Assembly (NCBI GenBank): GCA_001898335.1
Contig: MKTS01000001.1
Location: 1-64,000, forward strand
Length of the DNA: 64,000 nt
Source: Mucilaginibacter sp. 44-25
GTDB taxonomy: Bacteria > Bacteroidota > Bacteroidia > Sphingobacteriales > Sphingobacteriaceae
Reading direction: 5' to 3'
Part shown: positions 25,772 through 33,367 of the stretch, one piece after another
How the letters are laid out: every line of letters begins with the position of its first letter
How positions within the stretch are numbered: position 1 is the first letter of the stretch
Made by a program: the position numbers and the translations under genes
Notes under the pieces: model-generated
What the model saw: only the letters and a program-made list of their open reading frames with translations
Databases searched by the model: none
What the model was told of the DNA's origin: nothing

Positions 25772-26029
25772 ATGAAAACTATAGAAAAATCAATTAATCA
25801 AATCTTAGCAGACTGGAATCCTCTTGATGTCCCCCCTAATATTGCAGAAACAGAGTACGTTGTTTTTATTCCATCAATCAGATCAAAAATGAATGATGAA
25901 AAAGAATTACTCATGTATTTGGAGGCTTTATTAACGAACGAACTAGAATTGGATTATAACAGCGCTAATTCTTTGCAAAACGCTGAAGTTAAAGATGTGG
26001 CACGAAAAATTATAAAATTAACTATATAA
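25772..26029 (+). CDS. Candidate immunity protein of cassette 2 (DUF1871-like)
   Basis: The ATG at 25772 starts one base after the toxin stop and gives 85 residues: MKTIEKSINQILADWNPLDV... A helix with 'INQILADWNPLD', an extended segment and two acidic helices follow. The 'I-x-x-x-x-W-x-P' start followed by an Asp/Glu-rich short helical protein resembles DUF1871-type small proteins, some of which are immunity partners in other toxin systems. Low pI suits a cytoplasmic inhibitor of a basic nuclease. The family match is tentative; the immunity role is inferred from position. Confidence 0.65.
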   Translation: MKTIEKSINQILADWNPLDVPPNIAETEYVVFIPSIRSKMNDEKELLMYLEALLTNELELDYNSANSLQNAEVKDVARKIIKLTI

Positions 26030-26036
26030 CTAATCC

Positions 26037-26211
26037 CCACTAATCGCAGTTTGTAACTGCAACCTAAAATGGGGTAAGCTTATAGCTTGCGAAATTTAAC
26101 ATATTCGACGCACTTGTCGATGTTTGTTAGCAAGACCTAAAATAGTATAGACTTTCAGCTTGCGGAATAGGACAGAACTTGGCCAAAAGTCTACATAGCA
26201 TCTAGACCACC
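26037..26211. repeat. Inter-cassette spacer, copy 3
   Basis: A degenerate type A hairpin (GCAGTTtgtAACTGC, 26046-26060) replaces the type B one and is directly joined to the conserved block beginning AAGCTTATAGCTTGCG at about 26076. The rest of the block matches copies 1, 2 and 4 closely up to CTACATAGCATCTAGACCAC, where an in-frame TAG separates it from the RHS core. The fusion of an A-type hairpin to the block suggests recombination between the two hairpin types. Confidence 0.8.
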
Positions 26212-27026
26212 GACTGGTATGATTACGGTGCGAGATATTATGATCCCATCATAGGCAAATGGGCAGGTAGCGATCCTTTGGGGGAATTAGCTTTTGGTTT
26301 GTCTCCCTACAATTACGTAGATAATAACCCCGTACGGAATACCGACCCTACGGGCATGTCGACCGAAGATTTTCTCGAGGAGCATGGATTGACCAGTGGT
26401 GATATAAGTAAACATATTGATGGAAAAGATATACCCACCGATGGCACCGAGATTGATTTGTCTGACGATGGAGACGAAAAAAAAGGAAAGAAAGAAAAAA
26501 AAGGAGATGCCAAAAAACCAAGTGCTACTCCAAAAAGTGGCAAAGATGACATAACAAAGCTAGCCTTTTGGACGAATTGGGAAGGTTGGTTAGAAGCAAC
26601 ACCCGTGTTAGGTAAAGCTTACGTAGCTGGTAATGATCTTAAGAATGGTGATTATATAAATGCGGTTCTGAATGAGGAGGTGCAATTTTTGAATTGTTTG
26701 CGCTAGAGAGCTTAGCCAAAATGGGAAGTTCAGCAGCAATTTCTCTCACCAATATGTTTAGCAAAGAGGCTGCGTACAAAGAACTGATAAGAGAAGCCGG
26801 GGAACTAGTAGAAACAAGGGCGGGTGATTTGCAAGGCACAGTAAAAGGAGATATAAATAAAATTTTTGAAAATCTTGCCAAAGGCGGAAAAAAACATCCA
26901 AGCGGAGCTGTAAAATTATCAGATGGGACTACCATTATTAAATATGTTAGAACGTCGACTGGTAATAATGCAATTTATATTAATACAGCGGCAAAACAGG
27001 CATATAAAATAACAGTGATACAATGA
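26212..27026 (+). pseudogene. Orphan RHS-CT cassette 3, single frameshift in toxin
   Basis: Core codons start at [11 protein letters not shown] (26212); an in-frame TAG lies just upstream. The linker is more diverged (DISKHIDGKDIPTDGTEID) and is followed by a Lys-rich hinge and a pre-toxin segment (FWTNWEGWLEATPVLGKAYV). The first frame ends at 26706 (FLNCLR) and the next frame runs to 27026. One extra T in the TTTTT run at about 26684-26688 joins them as VQFFELFALESLAKMGSSAA. The C-terminal end, 'HPSGAVKLSDGTTIIKYVRT' to 'YINTAAKQAYKITVIQ', is a compact beta-rich domain that I cannot name. The stop overlaps the immunity ATG by four bases. Confidence 0.7.
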
Positions 27027-27658
27027 GAGATGAGTTTGATGAACAATTAAAAGTATTCTCCACATCAGAAAATTTGGATGTGTCAAAAAAATACTTACAA
27101 AAATATTGGTTGTTTGAAAAAGACTATTTAGAAAAATGGCAACCTATTCAAAAAGCATTGTTTAAAAACAACACCTTTTTTCCAGAATTTGTTTTCAACA
27201 AAAAACTTCAAATTTTCGTAACTGGTGGTGGGCGCATATTTCCTCAAAGCGACTTTGAAAGCCTTAAGATTTGTATGAATAAGTCAGGTGATAAAGAATT
27301 CGTGATTATCCAAAATATAAATAATAGTGATGCCCCGCAAATTTACTACAAAGGAGAGCGATTAAAACCCCATCCATTTTTAAGATTTAAATTCCCAGCG
27401 CATGTAGATTGGAAGGAACTATTATCTGGGGATGGTATAAGTGAGCATTTATTTGAAATGCCTTTCAAAGATTATTTTGTATTTGGTGATAGCGGAAATT
27501 GGGGAATGTACGTGGCAAATGATCATTACTATCCTTTGATAATTTTTGGATTCGTTGAAGATCTTAAGCTGGTTTTTGAAAATGAATATAAAGTAAGTGA
27601 AAATGAACATCGGGAAATCTTAAAAGCGTTACCAACCGATTATCTGAGCCATATATAA
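27023..27658 (+). CDS. Candidate immunity protein of cassette 3
   Basis: A 211-residue soluble protein that starts with an ATGA overlap on the toxin stop. There is no signal peptide or membrane helix. The N-terminal third is helical and charged; from about residue 70 there is a mixed alpha/beta region with 'FKFPAHVDWKELLSGDG' and 'YFVFGDSGNWGMYVANDHYY', then a C-terminal acidic helix. The block 'F-G-D-S-G-x-W-G-x-Y' is reminiscent of SMI1/KNR4-like superfamily immunity proteins, which often guard cells against polymorphic nucleases, but I could not confirm this. The tight coupling to the toxin supports an immunity role. Confidence 0.65.
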   Translation: MRDEFDEQLKVFSTSENLDVSKKYLQKYWLFEKDYLEKWQPIQKALFKNNTFFPEFVFNKKLQIFVTGGGRIFPQSDFESLKICMNKSGDKEFVIIQNINNSDAPQIYYKGERLKPHPFLRFKFPAHVDWKELLSGDGISEHLFEMPFKDYFVFGDSGNWGMYVANDHYYPLIIFGFVEDLKLVFENEYKVSENEHREILKALPTDYLSHI

Positions 27659-27677
27659 TTAATTTATAATATTGCCG

Positions 27678-27923
27678 CACTGGTCGCAGTTTGTAACTGC
27701 AACCTAAAATGGGCAAAGCTTTAAGCTTACTTAATCCAATAAAGCCCCTACACTGGTCGAAGTTTATAACTTTGACATTAAATGGAATAAGCTTATAGCT
27801 TGCGAAATTTAACATATTCGACACACTTGTCGATGTTTGTAAATAAGACCTAAAATGGGATAGACTTTCAGCTTACGGAATAGGACAGAACTTGGCCAAA
27901 AGTCTACATAGCTCCAGACCACC
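27678..27923. repeat. Inter-cassette spacer, copy 4 (hairpins A and B plus block)
   Basis: A type A hairpin (GGTCGCAGTTtgtAACTGCAACC, 27682-27704) is followed by a decayed type B hairpin (GGTCGAAGTTTATAACTTTGAC, about 27756-27777), then the conserved block from AAGCTTATAGC to CTACATAGCTCCAGACCAC. This arrangement, A then B then block, is the same as copy 1, so A + B + block is likely the ancestral unit and copies 2 and 3 lost part of it. Confidence 0.85.
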
Positions 27924-28710
27924 GACTGGTATGATTATGGCGCAAGGTTCTATGACCCAGCAATTGGGAGATGGACTAGTATCGATCCTCATAGCGAAAA
28001 ATACGAATCGATAAACGCATCTAATAATGCCTTTAATAACCCCCTTAGGTTTGTAGATATAAAAGGCGAGTATCCTGGAGACATTGCAATATTATTTACA
28101 GGAGCAAATTTTGGTCAAGGTATGACACCATCTACACTACAGGTCGCAAGTGGCGTAAGACAGCAAATGAATGGGGGGACAACGATCACTTATTCCAGTT
28201 ATTATTATAGAAATATAGATGAGGGTACACAGCGTGCATATGATGAAATTATGAGTAATCGTAAATTAGACCCCAATGGAAAGGTGTTACTTTATGGTTA
28301 CAGTTATGGGGGTGTTTTAGTGAATCATCTGGCCAAACGCCTATAACAAGCTGGCGTAGGTGTAGACATTTTAATCACTGTTGATGCGGCTAATGGATGG
28401 CGAAGTGATAACGTAGACAGGACAATAGGTTCTAATGTTAAGAAGAATGAGAACTTTTACGAAGAAAACGTGGATTTTTTCAATGATCCAATTAAGTCCC
28501 ATGGGGAGCTAACATAGGTAGTCGCCCTGGCCAGGTGAATAATCATAACAAATCAAAAAAATCTTTCAATGGTAAAAAATCGATCACATGAGCATTGATG
28601 ACTCTACAGTAAAGCTTAGCATTAAAGCGTTAACTGATGTGCTAAAAAGTGTAAAAGGAGGCGAAAAGAAGCAGTTGACTGAAAAGGAAATAAAAAAGCT
28701 GTATAAATAG
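27924..28710 (+). pseudogene. Orphan RHS-CT cassette 4, decayed lipase-type toxin
   Basis: Core codons begin DWYDYGARFYDPAIGRWTSI at 27924, with a core version (DPHSEKY, NNPLRFVDIKGEY) unlike the other cassettes. The tail is an alpha/beta hydrolase: strand-turn IAILFTGANFGQG, then the nucleophile elbow in VLLYGYSYGGVLVNHLAK (Ser of GYSYGG). A TAA at 28344-28346 interrupts it; beyond, the frame continues with DILITVDAANGW (candidate Asp) and SNVKKNENFYEEN to a TAG at about 28515-28517. Two more shifts lead to IDHMSIDDSTV (candidate His) and the final stop at 28708-28710. The three catalytic residues are therefore still in order, but the gene cannot make an active enzyme as written. Confidence 0.75.
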
Positions 28711-28723
28711 TAGATTAAATCAA

Positions 28724-29011
28724 ATGAAAAATTACTTATTTATCGTACTCCATTTAATTGGGTTGTTCTTTGGATATTGTGCTCTTGGAATAGGAGTGTA
28801 TTGGTTATCTAATACCGATATTCCTCTATCATCAGAAATTAAAAACAGTACTTACATTGCACTAGGTACATTTGTATTGTTACCTATCATTGGATTCATT
28901 TGTCTTAAATATGGAACCGGTACTGTTATAAACAAACTTCTTGGATATTTCTATTTATCATTATGGTTAGTTTCTGTAATACGTTTTTTGAGTACAATAT
29001 TAAGAAATTAA
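28724..29011 (+). CDS. Membrane protein, candidate immunity to the lipase-type toxin
   Basis: A 95-residue protein that begins 13 bases after the toxin end. Three membrane helices are apparent, at about 5-28 (FIVLHLIGLFFGYCALGIG), 42-62 (STYIALGTFVLLPIIGFICL) and 70-90 (LLGYFYLSLWLVSVIRFL). A membrane-embedded immunity protein suits a lipase that would attack phospholipids. It is intact although the toxin is not, as expected if immunity keeps being selected after toxin decay. No family recognised. Confidence 0.65.
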   Translation: MKNYLFIVLHLIGLFFGYCALGIGVYWLSNTDIPLSSEIKNSTYIALGTFVLLPIIGFICLKYGTGTVINKLLGYFYLSLWLVSVIRFLSTILRN

Positions 29012-29038
29012 TTACTTGCAATGATGCCGTAAAATGAT

Positions 29039-29068
29039 CAACAAAGGTCCTTAATGGGGCTTTTGTTG
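29039..29068 (+). terminator. Probable terminator after the cassette array
   Basis: CAACAAAGGTCC, a short loop, then GGGGCTTTTGTTG. The outer arm CAACAAA/TTTTGTTG pairs and the inner CC/GG pair forms the head. This 'aaagGtCC..GG.gCttt' form is common as a transcription stop in Bacteroidota. It lies 28 bases after the last immunity gene. Confidence 0.5.
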
Positions 29069-29759
29069 TTTACAGGACGGCCACATCACTCTGAAAAAGT
29101 CTTTAAACTTTTTCTGTAAGCATTATATCAATGATCTTAAAATCCTCCATGATTTATTGATGATCGTTTAATGTAGAAATGCTCTATTCGTATAGGGCAC
29201 CTGGCATGACTATAGCTGTCGATGAAAAGTCCCAAATGCAGCCGGCTCAATTTTCTAAACAAGGCTAACTGCAGGTCATATTTAGACATGGCTATAAATA
29301 CATTGACATGTGAGAAAATCGATAAAATATAGCTTTCTACAGTAGTTTCTTCTATACCCCTGAGCCTCATTATATTTTTTATTTATTCTGGTATCAATGT
29401 GCCATCGACGCAAAAAGTGATTCTTAGGAGAGCCTTCTTAATCCAGGCTCACGGAGTAGTTGACAGCCTGGTCCACAATACAAATAATCACAATGTCAAG
29501 GTTGCTATTTTGAGTTCTCATGAAGAATTTGAAATTGAAGGAACATGGGAATCAAAATTGAAGTAGGTGATTCATTATCAAAAAACAAAGGTTCATATTT
29601 GTTAAAGATTTTCAAAAAAGATAAGAAAAAAGAGGTGTTGGACTTCCAATCGACAATAAAGGCAACTAATAACTGATTAAGCTGAACTTTGCTAAGACAA
29701 TCTCAATTAATATAATTATTGCACCAGATTTATGACCTTGTAAGGGAAAGAAGGTAACT
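29069..29759. other. Degraded region downstream of the cassette array
   Basis: No intact gene is visible. A minus-strand frame at 29137-29370 (MRLRGIEETTVESYILSIFS...) is faintly like the N-terminal core-binding domain of a tyrosine recombinase and may be an integrase relic. A plus-strand frame through about 29418-29565 (AFLIQAHGVVDSLVHNTNNH) reads as protein but lacks a start. With the RHS remnant at 29760 the region looks like a graveyard of displaced genes. Confidence 0.45.
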
Positions 29760-29891
29760 ATGGATCCGCTAGCGGGAAAAGCCAGACGTTTTAGCCCATA
29801 GAGTTATCTTGGGAACTCTATTCGGTTTATAGACATGGATGAGATGTTTTTCGATGATTATCTAATTCGTCAAGATAAACTAATCAACTGA
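29760..29891 (+). pseudogene. RHS core remnant
   Basis: The frame reads MDPLAGKARRFSP, a stop (TAG), then SYLGNSIRFIDMDEMFFDDY. This aligns by eye with the standard end of an RHS core ('[29 protein letters not shown]'). It is a fifth, heavily decayed tip fragment with no toxin left after it. The in-frame stop and the lack of a start show that it is not expressed as protein. Confidence 0.6.
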
Positions 29892-29910
29892 CTAAAAGGG
29901 TCGTCTTTAA

Positions 29911-30597
29911 TTAATCCGTTCCCCGTTTTATTTCTTCTTTGAGTTGTGCAAGACGGCTTCGGCTTATGGGCAGCATCGTTCCATTGTCAAGAACTATAGT
30001 TTGACCTGCGAGCATCCGGATACAATTTCTGTTAACGATATAAGAACGATGAATTTTAGTGAAATTTGAGGGAAGCTCCTTGAGCAAATATTCAAGACCC
30101 GAGTAGACCCTGATCTTCCGGTCGTTCAAGTGGAGTTCGACATAATTCAGCGAAGCGGATACATACATCAATTCGTGCAGGGCAACACGCACGGTCAGCC
30201 CGTCACCCGCTTCTTTGAAGTAAAGGTAAGCAGCTGGTAGGTGCTGCCGCTCGTTCAGGCGCCCGATACACTTTAGGAAACGTTGATATAGAAAAGGTTT
30301 CAGCAAATAGTCAGCCGCAGCTTTTTCATAAGCATCCACCGCATATTGACGATAGGCTGTCGTAAAGACGATCTTCTTGGCATTAGGCAGCTTTTCTGCC
30401 AGCTCCAGGCCGCTGATGCCGGGCATGTCGACATCAAGGAATGCCACATCGAATTGAAGTACATTCAGATGGGACAGCGCTCGTTCAGGATCGGTAAAGC
30501 TCGCGGCTATCCGCAAGCCCGGCGTCCTACGGATAAAAGACTCCAAAAGGTCAAGGGCTGGGCGCTCATCATCGATCAACAGGCAACGCAGGTTCAT
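29911..30597 (-). CDS. LytTR-type response regulator
   Basis: A 228-residue response regulator. The receiver domain (1-120) has the acidic pair DDE at 10-12, the phosphoacceptor Asp in VAFLDVDMPGISG at about 54, Thr/Ser in IVFTTAYRQY and Lys in DYLLKPF at about 101. The LytTR DNA-binding domain spans about 130-225 with 'LMYVSASLNYVELHLNDRKI' and 'FTKIHRSYIVNRNCIRML'. It pairs with the LytS-like kinase encoded 222 bases upstream on the same strand. Such pairs respond to unknown extracellular cues in Bacteroidota. The ATG at 30597 fits the receiver start. Confidence 0.93.
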   Translation of the reverse strand: MNLRCLLIDDERPALDLLESFIRRTPGLRIAASFTDPERALSHLNVLQFDVAFLDVDMPGISGLELAEKLPNAKKIVFTTAYRQYAVDAYEKAAADYLLKPFLYQRFLKCIGRLNERQHLPAAYLYFKEAGDGLTVRVALHELMYVSASLNYVELHLNDRKIRVYSGLEYLLKELPSNFTKIHRSYIVNRNCIRMLAGQTIVLDNGTMLPISRSRLAQLKEEIKRGTD

Positions 30598-30819
30598 AAG
30601 CTAATTTAGCCAAATTTGACTTACTTGATAGAGTCGATTAGCTGTTTAATTATAATTTAAAATCATGTCGTTAATATCCGGATCATGCCGCAATCGCGTG
30701 GAATTTCAGGTTCACTGTTTAAATAAGTCCCTGACCAATAGTCGTCTATGGGTTTCATTAGGTTTGATTGCACTTAAAGCCCTATGCACGGTTGTGATTG
30801 TTCCTTTGGAAGATCTTCT

Positions 30820-31869
30820 TTATTTACCGTGTACGGGGATTTTAAGGTCGACCATAAACTCCTTCGCGCTTATCCGGGTTTGCAGGTAATAGCCTTTTTC
30901 GTGGTAGGCGTGCTTTAGCCTTAGCCTGATATTTTTCAGACCGGTCGAATCATGTTGTCGTGCATTTCCAGTTCTCTTTCTGACGTTGTGACTGCTGAAC
31001 GAAACATGGTCATCACCGATGACTATCATGAAGGATGCCGGAAGCGCGTCCGGTCTCAGGTCTCCATGTTTGAAGATATTTTCGACCAGTGTCAGCAGAA
31101 CGAGCGGCAGGATCCGCTTGCCGTCAGGATCGCCTTCCACACGGTGACGCAGCATTAATTTTTCACCGAAACGATAGCCGTTGATGGCGACCAGATGATC
31201 AATTTGCTCGAGCTCCGCCTCGAGGTCGACAAGACCATCCGATCCGGGTGATTCCATCCCATAGCGCATGAGGTCGGAAAGCAAGACCAGGCAATGTGCT
31301 GCTTCATCATCAGCGGTTTCCACGCGGCTGTATACGAAATTTATGGTATTCAGCATCAGGTGGGGATTAATTTGCTGTTGGAGGAAGGCGTTTCTGGCTT
31401 CCGCCGCCTGTTGACGGTAACGCGCCATGCGGGTCGCGGCCCAGTAGAAGATCGCCATCAAGAAGAAATAACCGCCCCTAAACAGGCTGATCGCGATAAA
31501 TTTTAGCAGCGACGGGCCTTTGAACTGAGCTGCGTCGTAATTTATCGTAAGGTTGACAGCAGCCTTAGCCAAAAGGTATAGCACTACCACGGATAAGGTG
31601 CCAAGCGCCGTTTTTATGAACGCTTGTTTCTTCCCCTTAACCGCCATACGAAATACACCAACAAGCGCATAAAAGAAAGCAATATTGACCAAGTAGAATA
31701 AAGCATAATGCCATGCCGGCTCCAATCGAGCGCCGGAGTACCAAAGTAACCACATTTCGTAAGCGATAAAGACGGTCCAGCATAACGCGTGTACAAAGGG
31801 GGTAAGTTTGCTGGAAGTGTGATGCCGATCGCCTGAATTACCATTCATATAGGATGTATGTCGATTCAT
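30820..31869 (-). CDS. LytS/YehU-type sensor histidine kinase
   Basis: A 349-residue kinase with four predicted membrane helices in the first about 165 residues (for example FVHALCWTVFIAYEMWLLWY). The His_kinase domain follows: AFLQQQINPHLMLNTINFVY holds the phosphoacceptor His, and 'RILPLVLLTLVENIFKHG' is the N-box. The ATPase domain ends with 'GLKNIRLRLKHAYHEKGYYL'. An in-frame ATG at 31848 is an alternative start. It faces the 44-aa peptide gene across about 60 bases. Partner of the LytTR regulator downstream. Confidence 0.92.
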   Translation of the reverse strand: MNRHTSYMNGNSGDRHHTSSKLTPFVHALCWTVFIAYEMWLLWYSGARLEPAWHYALFYLVNIAFFYALVGVFRMAVKGKKQAFIKTALGTLSVVVLYLLAKAAVNLTINYDAAQFKGPSLLKFIAISLFRGGYFFLMAIFYWAATRMARYRQQAAEARNAFLQQQINPHLMLNTINFVYSRVETADDEAAHCLVLLSDLMRYGMESPGSDGLVDLEAELEQIDHLVAINGYRFGEKLMLRHRVEGDPDGKRILPLVLLTLVENIFKHGDLRPDALPASFMIVIGDDHVSFSSHNVRKRTGNARQHDSTGLKNIRLRLKHAYHEKGYYLQTRISAKEFMVDLKIPVHGK

Positions 31870-31930
31870 ATAAAGTTCTTGGATAATGAGTAAGTGAAGC
31901 TTAATTTAACACAAAAAAACCGTTATAACC

Positions 31931-32065
31931 ATGAAAAAAGTACTGACACTACCCAAGAAGAAAAGTGTAATACGTCATCAGGCAGAGCCGGTAAAAGCCG
32001 CGAAATTTCCGACAGATACTGACCCGACCAGCCTGACCACTTTATCCACTACCCATATCATCTGA
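31931..32065 (+). CDS. 44-residue Thr/Ser-rich peptide, possible precursor peptide
   Basis: An ATG at 31931 begins MKKVLTLPKKKSVIRHQAEP... and the peptide ends DPTSLTTLSTTHII. The first half is Lys-rich; the second has eight Thr/Ser within about 17 residues and no Cys. The Lys-rich 'MKK.LTL.KK' start is typical of leader peptides of Bacteroidota RiPP precursors. No modification enzyme is adjacent, so the resemblance may be fortuitous. The stop is followed after one base by the ATG of the next gene, so the two are co-translated. It is divergent from the kinase gene. Confidence 0.6.
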   Translation: MKKVLTLPKKKSVIRHQAEPVKAAKFPTDTDPTSLTTLSTTHII

Positions 32066-32066
32066 T

Positions 32067-33092
32067 ATGATGGGCGACGAGTTGCAGGAACTGAAGAGCC
32101 GTATCCACGGATATGCTGCAACTTGCGCCTGTAGTGACGAAGAACTGATAGCCGGCATCATCCTGAAATGGCGTGATGCCAGCTTTTCTCCTTTATCCAA
32201 CGAAAGCATAGGTCGTTATTATCGCTGGCAGCTCAATGAGCTGGTGAAGCTGTCCACCGAGCTTCCCATAAACGATCAAAGACAACAGCTCCTATTGTCG
32301 CTGATCGACCATTTTTTATTAGCTCACGGCCTATTTTGTGACCTTTCACAACTGGCGCCGCCTGTCTATGTTGAGCGCGCAAAAGAGCAACAATTTACTT
32401 ATCTGCGTGCCCCGGGAAAACTGAACAGCACCACAGGTAAGTGGCTGAAGGCTTCCTCTCCATCGTTTTATGATGCCTGCAATTTCCGGCAACTCCGATA
32501 TCTTGGAGAGGTATCGACCTTACTGGAACCGCATATCCGTCACGAAGAAAATCTGGTTAACTTATTGATCAGCTTGAATTTCAATTATCTCGGATATTAT
32601 CATCACCTGTGCGATATCTGGGACGGCTTAAGTGAAGCTGCACTCGAGCTTAAACGGGCAGAAATTAATTCGTTACCTGTGAGGGAGGATTGCAGTTATG
32701 ACCCGCGGTGGCCTTCTTTAAAAGCACTATTGTACGGGTGGTTAAACGAAAAAAACGATTTGATCAAAGGGGGGACGATCCCCATGACCAAACTACACCT
32801 CAACATGTCTGTTGCCCATCTGGCCTTCCTGATCAGGTTGCTTAAAGAGGAGGGCGTAACCACCGCATGCACACTAACCGAATTGTTGACCCAGGTTTCG
32901 TCCTGTATCCGTACCAAGAAACAGGCTGCCATATCGGAAGGCAGCCTTTCGAAGGAATTTTATGGCACCGATCAGCATACTGCTGCCAGGGTGCGCGATC
33001 TCCTGCACCGGATGGTGGCCAATATCAACCGGAGGTTCTTTCCCCTTGTGGCAGGTTTTGCAGTAAGTGCAATGCTCCTTGCGCTTTCATGA
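32067..33092 (+). CDS. Unknown protein with RteC-like C-terminal module
   Basis: A 341-residue soluble protein, starting one base after the 44-aa peptide stop. I do not recognise the N-terminal 240 residues, which are helical with repeated Leu. The last about 100 residues (KLHLNMSVAHLAFLIRLLKE, then a hinge, then IRTKKQAAISEGSLSKEFYG) resemble a module on regulators encoded by Bacteroidota mobile elements, including RteC-type proteins. Whether it acts on DNA or on the neighbouring peptide is unknown. The 3' end overlaps a convergent gene by 68 bases. Confidence 0.7.
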   Translation: MMGDELQELKSRIHGYAATCACSDEELIAGIILKWRDASFSPLSNESIGRYYRWQLNELVKLSTELPINDQRQQLLLSLIDHFLLAHGLFCDLSQLAPPVYVERAKEQQFTYLRAPGKLNSTTGKWLKASSPSFYDACNFRQLRYLGEVSTLLEPHIRHEENLVNLLISLNFNYLGYYHHLCDIWDGLSEAALELKRAEINSLPVREDCSYDPRWPSLKALLYGWLNEKNDLIKGGTIPMTKLHLNMSVAHLAFLIRLLKEEGVTTACTLTELLTQVSSCIRTKKQAAISEGSLSKEFYGTDQHTAARVRDLLHRMVANINRRFFPLVAGFAVSAMLLALS

Positions 33093-33273
33093 ATCCGGTC
33101 AGTTCCGAGAGCCAATGAAACGTAAATCCCTCTTTGCGGATCAACTCTTCCGGCGATAAAAGCAAGATGTCGCTTATCTTATTAAACCCCATTCTTTTAC
33201 ATCCTGATCGCAATGCTGGACCGATTTTCAGGTCCAGTACATCTCTTTCAAGAAATTCCCGAGCGTCTTTCAT
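33025..33273 (-). CDS. Small RNA polymerase alpha-CTD-like helix-hairpin-helix protein
   Basis: An 82-residue protein whose centre (VLDLKIGPALRSGCKRMGFN, KISDILLLSPEELIRKEGFT) follows the alpha C-terminal-domain pattern: a helix, an HhH-like loop with Gly and 'xxA.N.L', then 'ti.dLl.ls..eLl...gfg...l.el'. It could bind DNA or other proteins. Its 3' end overlaps the upstream gene in antisense. It shares a short upstream region with the XRE gene, which contains a palindrome. Confidence 0.6.
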   Translation of the reverse strand: MKDAREFLERDVLDLKIGPALRSGCKRMGFNKISDILLLSPEELIRKEGFTFHWLSELTGFMKAQGALHLLQNLPQGERTSG

Positions 33274-33302
33274 AACTCATTTTCAGCTAATTTACAAATA
33301 AA

Positions 33303-33332
33303 TCTCCATATGTGGAGACGTTATTTGTGGAG
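33303..33332. promoter_or_regulatory. Operator-like palindrome between two divergent genes
   Basis: TCTCCA-TATG-TGGAGA (33303-33318) is a perfect dyad with six-base arms, and a half-site TGTGGAG recurs at 33326-33332, about 14 bases on. It sits between the alpha-CTD-like gene (minus) and the XRE gene (plus). A dyad plus half-site next to an XRE gene suggests autoregulation by that repressor. Confidence 0.55.
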
Positions 33333-33367
33333 TTATTTATGCGTTTGCTTTTGATTTATTTTACGGT

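Noticed and set aside
23121..27923. CRISPR-like array of spaced repeats
   Set aside because: Repeats are 1.1-1.6 kb apart, of different length, and the intervals encode toxin and immunity proteins; no cas gene is present.
29137..29370. Integrase N-terminal domain as a gene
   Set aside because: Only the first about 35 residues look like a core-binding domain, with no catalytic part; noted as a possible relic only.
30665..30889. 74-aa plus-strand ORF between response regulator and kinase
   Set aside because: It overlaps the kinase 3' end in antisense and shows no domain or codon bias.
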